From Anaerolineaceae bacterium (GTDB lineage Bacteria; Chloroflexota; Anaerolineae; Aggregatilineales; Phototrophicaceae), in assembly GCA_028818375.1 (NCBI GenBank), contig JAPPOB010000005.1, forward strand, positions 186,001-250,000: a stretch of 64,000 nucleotides of DNA, read 5' to 3'. Positions within the stretch are counted from its first letter, which is position 1. The number at the start of each line of letters is the position of its first letter. Shown in pieces: positions 17,835 to 28,087 of the stretch. Both the position numbers and the translations under genes were made by a program. The notes beneath the pieces were generated by a model. It had not been told where the DNA came from, made no database searches, and saw only the letters and a list, made by a program, of their open reading frames with translations.

Positions 17835-18872
17835 CTAACGGTCCACAACCAGCGACTCGACGCCCCACTCATCCGCCAACCCCTGCAATATTTCCCAGGT
17901 GCGCTGCGGCAGCGGAATACCCTCGCGTTGACGCTGGCGCGTGACCCGCTCCTCCGGTTCGCCGGGCAGCAGCACCAGGGCCTGCCCCTCCGCCGGCCGA
18001 ATCCTGTGCGCGTTCTCGCGTAGCTCGTCGGCCAGGGCCATGAAGTCCTCCAACTCGCCGAAATGCTCGATCGACAGCGCCAGCATCAGGGTAGGGTTGA
18101 CATGCGCTTCGGCGCCCTTCGCGCCCGAGGGCAGGGTCCCGGCCAGCAGCACCGGAATCAGCGCCATCATCAGGTTCAGGCCATAGCCCTTGTAGCTGCC
18201 GAAAGGCAGCAGCATGCCGCCCTCAAAGAGCTTGTCGGGATCGCGCGTCGGCTGCCCCTCCGAATCCAGCACCCAGCCCTCCGGGATGGGCTCGCCACGG
18301 TCACTGTAGACGTGCATTTTGCCCGCCGCCACGATCGAGGTGGCGTAGTCCAGCACCATCGGCCCGCGCCCCGTCGGCACGCCCCAGGCCATCGGATTGG
18401 TGCCCGTGGCGGGTTCGCGCCCGCCCCAGGGCGCCACCTGGGTTCCGGGACAGCCGACCATCACCAGGCCCACCAGGGCCTCGTCAGCCAGCCAGGCGGC
18501 ATATTCCCCCAGGCGCCCGACGTGATTGCAGTTGGCCAGCGCGACCGCCGCCACACCGTGCTCGCGCGCAAGACCGCGCAATTGCGCCATGCCATAGCGC
18601 GCCCCGATCTGACCGTAGCCCCAACGGCAGTCGATCACTGCGATGGCCCCGTGACGATGTTTGATGCGCGGCCGCATCGCGGGCTGGATGACGCCACCCT
18701 TCACCTGACGCAAATAGGCCTCATGCCGCAGCACGCCATGCGAATCATGGCCGGTGAGGTTGGCCCGCACCAGCGTCTCCGCCACGTAATCGGCGATGTC
18801 CGGCGGCGCGCCGGTGGCCCGGTACAGGCGACTGGAGAAGTCCGTCAGTTGCTCCGCGCTGACCAGTGGCAT
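17835..18872 (-). CDS. Ldh_2-family malate/L-lactate-type dehydrogenase
   Basis: 345 aa, a normal family length. Diagnostic blocks: GHDSHGVLRHEAY near residue 40, NCNHVGRLGEYAAW near 110, GTNPMAWGVP, and a late GSYKGYGLNLMMALIP. A GAAGAGGGGA ribosome site precedes the ATG. It starts only 2 bp after the MurQ stop, so it is the distal gene of a ppc-murQ-Ldh_2 minus-strand operon. It is distinct from the 4332-5351 paralogue. Probable role: NAD(P)-dependent oxidation of a 2-hydroxy acid, possibly linked to cell-wall sugar lactate recycling because MurQ releases D-lactate; that link is inference, and family members usually act on L-hydroxy acids. Confidence 0.87.
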   Translation of the reverse strand: MPLVSAEQLTDFSSRLYRATGAPPDIADYVAETLVRANLTGHDSHGVLRHEAYLRQVKGGVIQPAMRPRIKHRHGAIAVIDCRWGYGQIGARYGMAQLRGLAREHGVAAVALANCNHVGRLGEYAAWLADEALVGLVMVGCPGTQVAPWGGREPATGTNPMAWGVPTGRGPMVLDYATSIVAAGKMHVYSDRGEPIPEGWVLDSEGQPTRDPDKLFEGGMLLPFGSYKGYGLNLMMALIPVLLAGTLPSGAKGAEAHVNPTLMLALSIEHFGELEDFMALADELRENAHRIRPAEGQALVLLPGEPEERVTRQRQREGIPLPQRTWEILQGLADEWGVESLVVDR

Positions 18873-18874
18873 GG

Positions 18875-19786
18875 CTAAATCCCCTCTTCCTGCCCGTCCA
18901 GCGCCGCGCGCAGTTCGCCGTCGCAGGCCTCCAGCCGCGCCCGCGCTGAAACCGCGTCAAGGCCGCGACGCGCCATCAGCACCGCCGGCTTGACCGACTG
19001 CCCCGTCGCTTCCAGCAATTCCGCCGCCCGCTCCTCGCTTACTCCGCCCAGTTGCGCCACCATGCGTCGCGCCCGCGCCGCCAGTTTCGCATTGCTGACG
19101 CGCAGGTCCACCATCAGGTTGTCGTGTACCTTGCCAAGGCGAATCATGGCCGCCGTGCTCAGCATGTTGAGCACCATCTTCTGCGCCGTGCCGGCCTTGA
19201 GCCGCGTGGAGCCCGCGATCAGTTCCGGTCCGGTCACGGCGGCGATGCCGATCTCCGCCAGGTCCAGCAGGGGCGCCGGCGCGCTGCAGCTGATGCCCGC
19301 CGTAAAGGCGCCAGTCTCCCCCGCATACGCCAGGGCGCCCAGCACGAAGGGCGTGCGTCCGCTGGCGGCGATGCCGACCACAGCGTCGCGCGCCGTCAGG
19401 TCCAGCGCCTGCAGGGCCTTCGCCCCGTCCTCCGCGCTGTCCTCCGCGCCTTCCACGAAACGCGTCATGGCGCCTGGGCCGCCCGCCAGTACCCCCTGCA
19501 CTTGCTCCGCCGGCGCGCTGAAAGTCGGGCCGCACTCCACGGCGTCCAGCACACCGAGACGACCGCTGGTGCCCGCGCCGACGTAGATCAGCCGTCCGCC
19601 GCCCCGCAGACGTGCAGCGATGCAGCCGGCCGCCCGCGCCACCTGGGGCAGCGCGTCTTTCACCGCCGCGGCGACCCCTGCGTCTTCCGCGTTCATCAGG
19701 GTGACGATGTCCAGCGTCGACATGCGGTCGAGACCGCGGCTGGCCGGGTTCGGCGCTTCCGTGTGCCTGACGGGTTCGGACGCCAT
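18875..19786 (-). CDS. murQ: N-acetylmuramic acid 6-phosphate etherase MurQ
   Basis: 303 aa, typical MurQ size. It has the SIS-fold signature LIYVGAGTSGRLGVLDAVECGPTF and a downstream AEDSAEDG stretch carrying acidic catalytic candidates, then KAGTAQKMVLNMLSTAAMIRLGKVHDNLMVDL, a strongly conserved family block. MurQ cleaves MurNAc-6-P to GlcNAc-6-P and D-lactate in the cytoplasm during peptidoglycan recycling. It lies 10 bp after ppc on the same strand and 2 bp before an Ldh_2 gene. No murein-sugar PTS or kinase gene is nearby. Confidence 0.95.
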   Translation of the reverse strand: MASEPVRHTEAPNPASRGLDRMSTLDIVTLMNAEDAGVAAAVKDALPQVARAAGCIAARLRGGGRLIYVGAGTSGRLGVLDAVECGPTFSAPAEQVQGVLAGGPGAMTRFVEGAEDSAEDGAKALQALDLTARDAVVGIAASGRTPFVLGALAYAGETGAFTAGISCSAPAPLLDLAEIGIAAVTGPELIAGSTRLKAGTAQKMVLNMLSTAAMIRLGKVHDNLMVDLRVSNAKLAARARRMVAQLGGVSEERAAELLEATGQSVKPAVLMARRGLDAVSARARLEACDGELRAALDGQEEGI

Positions 19787-19796
19787 GATCCGGTGC

Positions 19797-22520
19797 TCAG
19801 CCCGTCGTCTTCATGCCGGCCGCGATGCCGCTGATGGTCGCCAGCACCTCGCGCAGCACGGCTTCCTGGCCGGGCCCCTCCGGGTCGGCGCGGAATTCCT
19901 GCAGCAGGGCCACCTGGATGAAATTCAGCGGATCGACGTAGGGGTTGCGGCGTTCGATGGACAGGCGGATGACCGGGTTGCTGTCCAGCAAATTGTCCTG
20001 CTCGCTGACCGCGCAAAGCAGGCGCTGCGTGCGTCCGTGCTCCACCTCGATGCGCCGGAAATAACGCTCGCGCAGCGCAACGTCAGCCACCAGTTCGCGA
20101 GCATAAAGCCCGGCGATGCCCAGGTCCGCCTTGGCCACGTCCATCTGCGCGTTTTCCAGCACGGCGTTGAAGAAGGGCCAGCTGCGGTACATCTCGCGCA
20201 GCAGCTCCAGCCCGCCCGCTTCACGTTTGCACCAGGTCTCCAGGGCATGGCCCACGCCGAACCAGCTGGGCACAATCGCCCGGCTCTGCATCCAGGAAAA
20301 GGTCCAGGGGATGGCGCGAATCGCGCCGAATCCGCCGGCGGCGCTGCGTTTGGCGGGGCGCGAACTGATGGGCAGGCGCGCCAGTTCGCCGATCGGCGTG
20401 GCCTGCTGCCAGAAGGTCAGAAAGTCCTCGCTGCCGTAGACGAAATCGCGCCAGGCCTGGCGGCCCAGTTCCGCCAGTTCGTCCATGGCGCTCATCCACA
20501 GCGCTTCCACCTGCGTCTCCTGCGGGTCGCCCAGCGCCAACATCATGGCGTGCATCACCTGGTGCAAATGCCGCCGACCGATATCGCGGTTGCCATAGCG
20601 GTAGGCGATGACCTCGCCCTGCTCGGTGATTTTTGTGCCGTAGGTCAGGGACCCGGGCGGCAGGGCGCGAATCGCCAGATTGGTGGGCCCGCCGCCGCGG
20701 CTGATGCTGCCGCCACGTCCGTGAAAGAGTTGCAGGGCGATGCCCTGTTCGGCGCAGGTCGCGGTCAACTCCTGCTGCGCGCGGTACAAATGCCAGTTGG
20801 AGGCCAGGTAGCCGCCGTCCTTGCTGCTGTCGGAATAGCCCACCATCACCTGCTGGTGCAGGCCGCGGCGTCGGCCCCGCGCCCCCAGGTGACGCTGCCA
20901 GGCCCCGTTGGCGAAGAGCGCTCGCATGATCGCCGGGCCGTCACGCAGGTCGTCGATGGTCTCGAAGAGCGGCACCAGTTCCAGGTCCTCGTCGACGCCG
21001 ACCTCGCTGGCCAGCAGCAACATGGCCAGCATGTCGCTCGGCGCCTGGCTCATGCTGCCGATGAAGGTGTCGATGACGATCGTGCCGTAAAGCGCATGCG
21101 CCTGGGCCACCATGCGCCAGGCGCGAATGACGCGCTGTGTGTTTTCGGAAAAGGGACTGATGTCCAGCGGGAAGAAGGGCCGCGGATTGGCGATCTCGCG
21201 CGTCAACAAGGCCTGCTTCGCCTCCTCGTCCAGGCCCTCATAGTCTCCCTCGATGCCATAATGGCGGAAAATCTCGGCCAGCGCCGCGCGCTGCAGGCCG
21301 GCGTCCTCGCGCAGTTCCAGCGGCACCAGATGCAGGCCAAAGAGCCGAATCTTGCGAATCAGGCGCAGCAGGGAGCCATTGGCGACGTGGCGGCTGTCAT
21401 TTGCCAGCAGGCTGTTGCGAATGCGCTCCAGTTCAGCGATCAGTTCGCGGCTGTCGCGGTAGCCCTGCGGCAGGTCGTCGCGGGTCGCCTGCAGGCGGCG
21501 CCGGACTCCCTCCAGCAACTGTCGCCAGGGCTGGCCCGGCCAGAGCGCTTCCAGCGCCGCCGCGTCCGCCTGGCGGGCCAGCGCCTCCTGCAGGTCCACC
21601 AGGTCATGGTCCGGCCTGACCGCCTGGGTCAGCTGCTCCTGCAGCAAGGCCACCTCGCGCAGCCACACCTCCAGCGCCGTCCGACGCAGGGTCGCCAGGG
21701 TCTGCATCGTGATTTCGGCGGTGACGTTGGGGTTGCCATCGCGGTCGGCGCCGATCCAGGAGGCGAAGCGCAGCAGTCCCTGCGGCTGCGACCAGTCGGC
21801 CTCCGGGAATTCCTCATCGAGGCTGCGAATCAGGTCTTCGTAGACGTCCAGCACCACGTCCATGATGACGCTGGTCAGGTAGTAGAGGCCGAAATCGACC
21901 TCGTCCATCACCGTCTTGCGCGTACTGCGGTTGGCCGGCGTCTGCCACAGCGCCTCGATTTGTTCGCGCAGCGCCTCCAGGAAGACCGCGCGTTCGCGGG
22001 GCGGAAAGTCCTCGCGGTCATGGCGGTCCATCATCTCGGAGACGGCCCGCAGTTTGACCAGCATCTCCTTGCGTTTGGCCTCGGAGGGGTGCGCCGTGAG
22101 CACCAGACGCACGCGCAACTGGTCGAAAATGGCGGCCATGTCTTCCGCCTGCATGCCGGCCCGGTGCAGGCTGCGCACAGCGTCGGCCAGCGACTCGCGC
22201 ACGATGCTGCCACGCTCGCGTTGCCGCAGGACGCGGGCGCGCTGGATGTCCTCGGCGATATTGATCAACTGAAAGTAATTGCTGAAGGCCCGGACGAGAA
22301 TCTCTCGCTCTTCCGCCCCCAGCGCGAGGACGCGCTGCCACAATTCTTCCAGAAGCGCCGGGTCATCCTCGTCCCGGCGTCGGATGGCCAGTTTGCGGAT
22401 GGTCTCGACCAGGCGCAGGGCGTCCGCGCCGTGCTGCTCGACGATCATTTCGCCCAGCAGATTCCCCAGTAAATGGATGTCGCGGCTCAGCGCGCTTTGA
22501 CCTTCGCCGGTCCCGCTCAT
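19797..22520 (-). CDS. ppc: Phosphoenolpyruvate carboxylase
   Basis: 907 aa, the normal bacterial PEPC length. Catalytic landmarks: VLTAHPSEAKRK with the essential His near residue 150, SDSSKDGGYLASNW, and FHGRGGSISRGGGPT in the second half. The C-terminus ends KTTG, close to the canonical QNTG that contributes to the active site. It carboxylates PEP to oxaloacetate, refilling the TCA cycle. The ATG has a GGGAGG ribosome site. First gene of the minus-strand ppc-murQ-Ldh_2 group. Start and identity are secure. Confidence 0.97.
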   Translation of the reverse strand: MSGTGEGQSALSRDIHLLGNLLGEMIVEQHGADALRLVETIRKLAIRRRDEDDPALLEELWQRVLALGAEEREILVRAFSNYFQLINIAEDIQRARVLRQRERGSIVRESLADAVRSLHRAGMQAEDMAAIFDQLRVRLVLTAHPSEAKRKEMLVKLRAVSEMMDRHDREDFPPRERAVFLEALREQIEALWQTPANRSTRKTVMDEVDFGLYYLTSVIMDVVLDVYEDLIRSLDEEFPEADWSQPQGLLRFASWIGADRDGNPNVTAEITMQTLATLRRTALEVWLREVALLQEQLTQAVRPDHDLVDLQEALARQADAAALEALWPGQPWRQLLEGVRRRLQATRDDLPQGYRDSRELIAELERIRNSLLANDSRHVANGSLLRLIRKIRLFGLHLVPLELREDAGLQRAALAEIFRHYGIEGDYEGLDEEAKQALLTREIANPRPFFPLDISPFSENTQRVIRAWRMVAQAHALYGTIVIDTFIGSMSQAPSDMLAMLLLASEVGVDEDLELVPLFETIDDLRDGPAIMRALFANGAWQRHLGARGRRRGLHQQVMVGYSDSSKDGGYLASNWHLYRAQQELTATCAEQGIALQLFHGRGGSISRGGGPTNLAIRALPPGSLTYGTKITEQGEVIAYRYGNRDIGRRHLHQVMHAMMLALGDPQETQVEALWMSAMDELAELGRQAWRDFVYGSEDFLTFWQQATPIGELARLPISSRPAKRSAAGGFGAIRAIPWTFSWMQSRAIVPSWFGVGHALETWCKREAGGLELLREMYRSWPFFNAVLENAQMDVAKADLGIAGLYARELVADVALRERYFRRIEVEHGRTQRLLCAVSEQDNLLDSNPVIRLSIERRNPYVDPLNFIQVALLQEFRADPEGPGQEAVLREVLATISGIAAGMKTTG

Positions 22521-22617
22521 GGACCTCCCGTCCTGCAGCTACCAGCACCGTCGCGGTCATTATCGCGGCAGGCCAGCCCGGTCGCAAGCGTCGGGCCAGG
22601 CCACGCAGCGAAGCGGG

Positions 22618-24126
22618 TCAGCCGCAAAACGCCTCACGCAACACGGCCTTGCGCACCTTGCCCAGCGCATTCTGCGGCAGTGAACCCACGCGGCGCCAGA
22701 CGCGCGGCACCTTGTAGGGCGCCAGACGGGCGCGGCACCAGGCCTCCAGGTCCGCCTGCCCCGGCGCCGAGCCGGCTTCGGGCACGACCAGCGCGACCAC
22801 GCGTTCGCCCCATTCCTCGTCGGCGCAGCCGATGACCGCTACGGCGCGCACGTCCGGGTGCTCCAGCAAGGCGCGCTCCACCTCCGGCGGGTAGACGTTC
22901 ATCCCGCCACTGATGATCAGGTCCTTCGCCCGCCCCTGAAGCGTGAAGTAACCGTCCGGCGCGCGCTCCGCCAGATCGCCCGTGCGCAGCCAGCCATCCG
23001 CCGTGAAGGCCGCCGCCGTCTGACCGGGCTGGTTGTGGTAGCCGGCGCAGACGTGCGGCCCGCGGATTTGCAGTTCGCCCACTGCCCCGTCGGGCAATGG
23101 CGTACCCGTCCGCCGGTCCAGGACCCGCGCTTCCACCCCCGGCAGCGGCAGCCCGACCGAGCCGCGCCGCCGTTCGCCCCGCAGGGGGTTGGAGAGGTTC
23201 ATGCCGGTCTCGGTCATCCCGTAACGCTCCAGCAAGGTCACGCCGAAGCGCTGCCGCATGCCCTCGAAGAGGTCATCAGGCAGACGGTCCGAGCCGGAGG
23301 TCATCAGGCGCAGGTGACGCAGGTCGTGGCTGCGCCCGGCGGCGGCCCGGTACAGGCGCCGGTACAGGGTCGGCACGCCCATGAAGACCGAAAAGCGCCG
23401 CGACTCCAGCAGGTCCAGCACGCTTACAGCGTCGAAGCGCGGTGTAAGCACGGCCGTGGCGCCGGCGCGCAGGGCGCCGTGCAGGGCCACCGTCAGGCCA
23501 TGCACGTGAAACAGGGGCAAGACGTGCAGCAGCACGTCATCCTGGCGCCAGCCCCAGGCCTCGTGCAGGGCCTCGATGTTGGCCGTAAGGTTGCCATGGG
23601 TGATGCGCGCGCCCTTCGGCCGGCTGGTCGTGCCGCTGGTGTAAAGCATCATCGCCAGCTGCTGCGGATCGCGCGGCGGCGGCGGCGCTACCGGCTCGAA
23701 CCGGTCGATCTGCCGCGTGTACGAGTCGTCGTCGCGCAGGGCGATGCAAGTCAGGTCCGGGGTGGCTTCGGCGATGGATGCCGCGCCCGGATGGTCCGCA
23801 GCGTGAAAAAACAGCGTCGCGCCGGAATCGGCCAGGAAATAGCGCAGTTCAGCGGCCGGGAAGGCCGGGTTCAAGGGTAAATGCACGGCGCCAAGGCGGC
23901 AGATCGCCAGGTGCAGTTGCACGAAAGCCAGGCCCCTCGGCAACTGCGTCGCGACGCAGGCGCCGGGCCGAAGCCCCAGCGCCAGCAGCCAGGCCATACA
24001 GCGACCCACCTGCCTCTCAAGCTCGCCATAGCGCAGGGACTGCGGGCCTGCGGGCGTCAGCAGTTCAATGGCGACCTTGTCAGGCTGCGACAGACTGTGC
24101 CGCCGCAGCCTGTCGAGGAACAACAT
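22618..24126 (-). CDS. matB: Malonyl-CoA synthetase-like acyl-CoA ligase (ANL family)
   Basis: 502 aa from ATG 24126; GTG 24132 is better spaced from GGAGG and is an equal alternative, while a longer frame to 24258 is unlikely. The AMP-binding P-loop is LYTSGTTSRPKG (residues 161-172), followed by ERYGMTETGMNLSNP, a pattern characteristic of malonyl-CoA synthetases, then GYHNQP, WLRTGDLAERAPDG and the C-terminal PQNALGKVRKAVL with the catalytic lysine. It would activate malonate or methylmalonate with ATP and CoA in the cytosol. Divergent from pdxA; the shared upstream region contains a 12-C tract. The exact acid is inferred from motif resemblance. Confidence 0.8.
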   Translation of the reverse strand: MLFLDRLRRHSLSQPDKVAIELLTPAGPQSLRYGELERQVGRCMAWLLALGLRPGACVATQLPRGLAFVQLHLAICRLGAVHLPLNPAFPAAELRYFLADSGATLFFHAADHPGAASIAEATPDLTCIALRDDDSYTRQIDRFEPVAPPPPRDPQQLAMMLYTSGTTSRPKGARITHGNLTANIEALHEAWGWRQDDVLLHVLPLFHVHGLTVALHGALRAGATAVLTPRFDAVSVLDLLESRRFSVFMGVPTLYRRLYRAAAGRSHDLRHLRLMTSGSDRLPDDLFEGMRQRFGVTLLERYGMTETGMNLSNPLRGERRRGSVGLPLPGVEARVLDRRTGTPLPDGAVGELQIRGPHVCAGYHNQPGQTAAAFTADGWLRTGDLAERAPDGYFTLQGRAKDLIISGGMNVYPPEVERALLEHPDVRAVAVIGCADEEWGERVVALVVPEAGSAPGQADLEAWCRARLAPYKVPRVWRRVGSLPQNALGKVRKAVLREAFCG

Positions 24127-24244
24127 GGTCACAGGGTGACGGCCTCCGCACCGACCGCTGTCTGCGTCGCGCCGGCGAAGGTTCCGTCCGACATGCGCGA
24201 CAAGGCCTCCAATTGTATACTCCGTCCCCTCTGCCCAGGTAGCG

Positions 24245-24256
24245 CCCCCCCCCCCC
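24245..24256 (+). repeat. Homopolymeric C12 tract in a divergent promoter region
   Basis: Twelve consecutive cytosines lie 44 bp upstream of the pdxA ATG and about 120 bp upstream of the acyl-CoA ligase start. It could be slippage-prone and alter promoter spacing, or be a sequencing or assembly length error. Confidence 0.7.
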
Positions 24257-24299
24257 ATTCTGTCAGGATCGCGTCGCTGTCAAATGCGCAGGAGAGGCC

Positions 24300-25292
24300 A
24301 TGAGCACAATTCCGGTCATCGCGATCGCCATGGGCGACCCCGCCGGCATCGGTCCCGAACTCATCGTCAAGGTGCTGGCCGAAGAGGGCTGGCAGGAGCG
24401 TTGCCGGCCATTCATCATCGGCGACCTGCAGGTCATGCGCGCCACGGCCGCCAGCCTCGGCCCGGCGCTGCGTTTCCAGGCGATAAAGGACCTCAACGCT
24501 GCCGCCTTCTTACCCGGCCTCGTCGACGTGCTCAATCCGCCCGGACATGCGCTGGATGCGATTCCGCCGCCAGGGGTCCATCCCGCGCTCGGCGAGGCGG
24601 CGGCCCGCTACCTCGAACTTGCCTACCAGCTCGCCCTGCAGGCCCGCGTCTCTGGCGTCGTGATGGCGCCGATGAACAAGGAGTCCTTCCGCGCCGCCGG
24701 TTACGACTATCTTGACGAATTGCAGTATCTCGGCGCAATCACCGGCCGCGACGAGCCCTTCATTCTGGCCGCGGCGGGACCCGTTTGGGCAGTGGCCGTC
24801 ACCGAACACCTGCCCTTCCGCGACATCGCAAGCCATATCACCCGCGACCGGGTGCGGCGCTGCATCGGCCATCTCCATCAGGTCCTGCGCCGACTTGGCT
24901 GTGCGACGCCGCGGATCGCCTGCGCGGCGCTGAACCCGCATGGCGGCGAAGGCGGCCTTATGGGCCGGGAGGAAATCGACATCATCGCGCCTGCCATCCT
25001 GGACGCGCAGGACGCCGACGTCGACGTCAGCGGGCCGGTCCCCGGCGACGTCGTCTTCAAACGCGCGCTGGATGGCGACTTCGACGGCGTCGTCTGCATG
25101 TACCATGACCAGTTGAACATCGCCCGCAAACTGCTGGCGCGTTCAGACATCGCGACCCTGTGGATGGGCCTGCCGGTCATCGGCGCCACCACCGCCCACG
25201 GCACGGCCTTTGACATCGCCGGCCAGGGCGTCGCCGACCCGGGCAGTCTGCGCGCCGCCCTGAACTACGCCATCCGGTTGGCAAGGCCGTAA
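24300..25292 (+). CDS. pdxA: 4-hydroxythreonine-4-phosphate dehydrogenase (PdxA family)
   Basis: 330 aa, typical for PdxA. It begins IPVIAIAMGDPAGIGPELIVKVL, the family hallmark. Metal-binding histidines are visible in TEHLPFRDIAS, NPHGGEGGLMG and MYHDQ. PdxA uses NAD to oxidise 4-phosphohydroxy-L-threonine in pyridoxal phosphate synthesis. Paralogues (PdxA2, D-threonate/D-erythronate phosphate dehydrogenases) work in sugar-acid catabolism, and this copy has no other pyridoxal gene nearby, so either role is possible. A GCAGGAG ribosome site precedes the ATG. It converges on a PhyH gene after only 32 bp. Confidence 0.88.
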   Translation: MSTIPVIAIAMGDPAGIGPELIVKVLAEEGWQERCRPFIIGDLQVMRATAASLGPALRFQAIKDLNAAAFLPGLVDVLNPPGHALDAIPPPGVHPALGEAAARYLELAYQLALQARVSGVVMAPMNKESFRAAGYDYLDELQYLGAITGRDEPFILAAAGPVWAVAVTEHLPFRDIASHITRDRVRRCIGHLHQVLRRLGCATPRIACAALNPHGGEGGLMGREEIDIIAPAILDAQDADVDVSGPVPGDVVFKRALDGDFDGVVCMYHDQLNIARKLLARSDIATLWMGLPVIGATTAHGTAFDIAGQGVADPGSLRAALNYAIRLARP

Positions 25293-25324
25293 GCCGCCGG
25301 CGGCCCTGGCTGGCAGGATGCGCG

Positions 25325-26173
25325 TCAGACGGCGACGGCCTCCGCGCCGACGTGAGTCTCGATCCAGCCCTTCAGGGGCACGTCCACGTCTTCGGGTGAA
25401 GTGTAGCCGTAGTTGCCGGTCGGCGAGGCCCCGAAGAGTTGCCGCCGGATCGGGTCCATGCGGGCATTCAGCCTGTCGTCCAGGGTGACCTCGTCGCGCG
25501 GCCGCAGCCAGCGGTAGCTGTAGCCGTAGAAAAGTACCTTGCGCGGGCTGTGCCAGTGGTTGGCGCTGGTCGAGTGCCACAGGCGCCGGTCGAAGAAGAC
25601 CGCCGAGCCCGCCGGCACCTGCACAGGCACGCCGCCGGGTAGTTCACAGCGGCGGTTGCCGCCGGGGAAGACCATGGTCTTCTGCAGCTGGCTACCAGGG
25701 ACGACATAAAAGTTGCCGCGTCCCGGCAATGAGCAGTCGGTCAGGAAGAAGCCGACCTTCAGCGAGATGCGCGGTTGCGGGTCGGTCTCCAGCTCCAGGT
25801 TAAGTCGACCGCTGTCCTGGTGCCAGGCCAGGCCATGGCCATTCCCCGGGTCCTCGGGCGGCGAAAGGTTCAGGTGTGAGTGATAAAGCTGGATGTTCCA
25901 GCCCAGCAGACCGAAGACGCGGGCGAAGGTCTTCGGCAGATCGACCAGCTCCAGCAGGGCTTCGTCGCGGCCCGCAAAGTCAAAGACGGCGACGCGGTCG
26001 CCCCGGCCCAGTTGCTGCTCTTCCCGCCGCGCCTCCACCAGGCGATCGAAGGCCGCCTCGGCCCGCTCCCGCTGTTGCGGCGTCAGCGCGTTTTCGACGA
26101 TGAAATAGCCGTCCCTTTCAAAGGCCTCGCGTTCGGCCTCGCCCAACATATAGTCCAGACAACGCGTATCCAT
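25325..26173 (-). CDS. PhyH-family Fe(II)/2-oxoglutarate dioxygenase
   Basis: 282 aa from ATG 26173, preceded by GGAGAA; longer in-frame starts are unlikely. Triad residues are H118-x-D120 (LAWHQDSGRLN) and H200 (RRLWHSTSAN), with an arginine at about 211 suited to 2-oxoglutarate. This copy is clearly divergent from the 6760 and 13168 pair, carrying an EREAFERDGYFIVENAL opening typical of the wider PhyH family. Monocistronic, converging with pdxA. Substrate unknown. The 189-bp gap up to the TIR-FGE gene holds nothing recognisable. Confidence 0.87.
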   Translation of the reverse strand: MDTRCLDYMLGEAEREAFERDGYFIVENALTPQQRERAEAAFDRLVEARREEQQLGRGDRVAVFDFAGRDEALLELVDLPKTFARVFGLLGWNIQLYHSHLNLSPPEDPGNGHGLAWHQDSGRLNLELETDPQPRISLKVGFFLTDCSLPGRGNFYVVPGSQLQKTMVFPGGNRRCELPGGVPVQVPAGSAVFFDRRLWHSTSANHWHSPRKVLFYGYSYRWLRPRDEVTLDDRLNARMDPIRRQLFGASPTGNYGYTSPEDVDVPLKGWIETHVGAEAVAV

Positions 26174-26362
26174 GATTTCTCCAGAAGCTCCCCGCCGCGC
26201 TACAGATTGTATCCCGCCCACGCCGCCGTCGCCGCAGGGAGGCCGGAAGGCCCATGGCCGGGTGTCAGTGCAATGCGCCTGGCGGGCGGGCATTGCAAGA
26301 CGCCTGGCAGGTCAGCGGGAAGCGAGTGGAGAAACTGGCGGCGCAGCGGCTGTCGCGTCCGG

Positions 26363-28083
<1,721 letters not shown>

Positions 28084-28087
<4 letters not shown>

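Noticed and set aside
19620..22472. Long plus-strand open frame opposite the PEP carboxylase gene
   Set aside because: It is an antisense shadow caused by GC-rich codon bias; the minus-strand frame carries all PEPC motifs.
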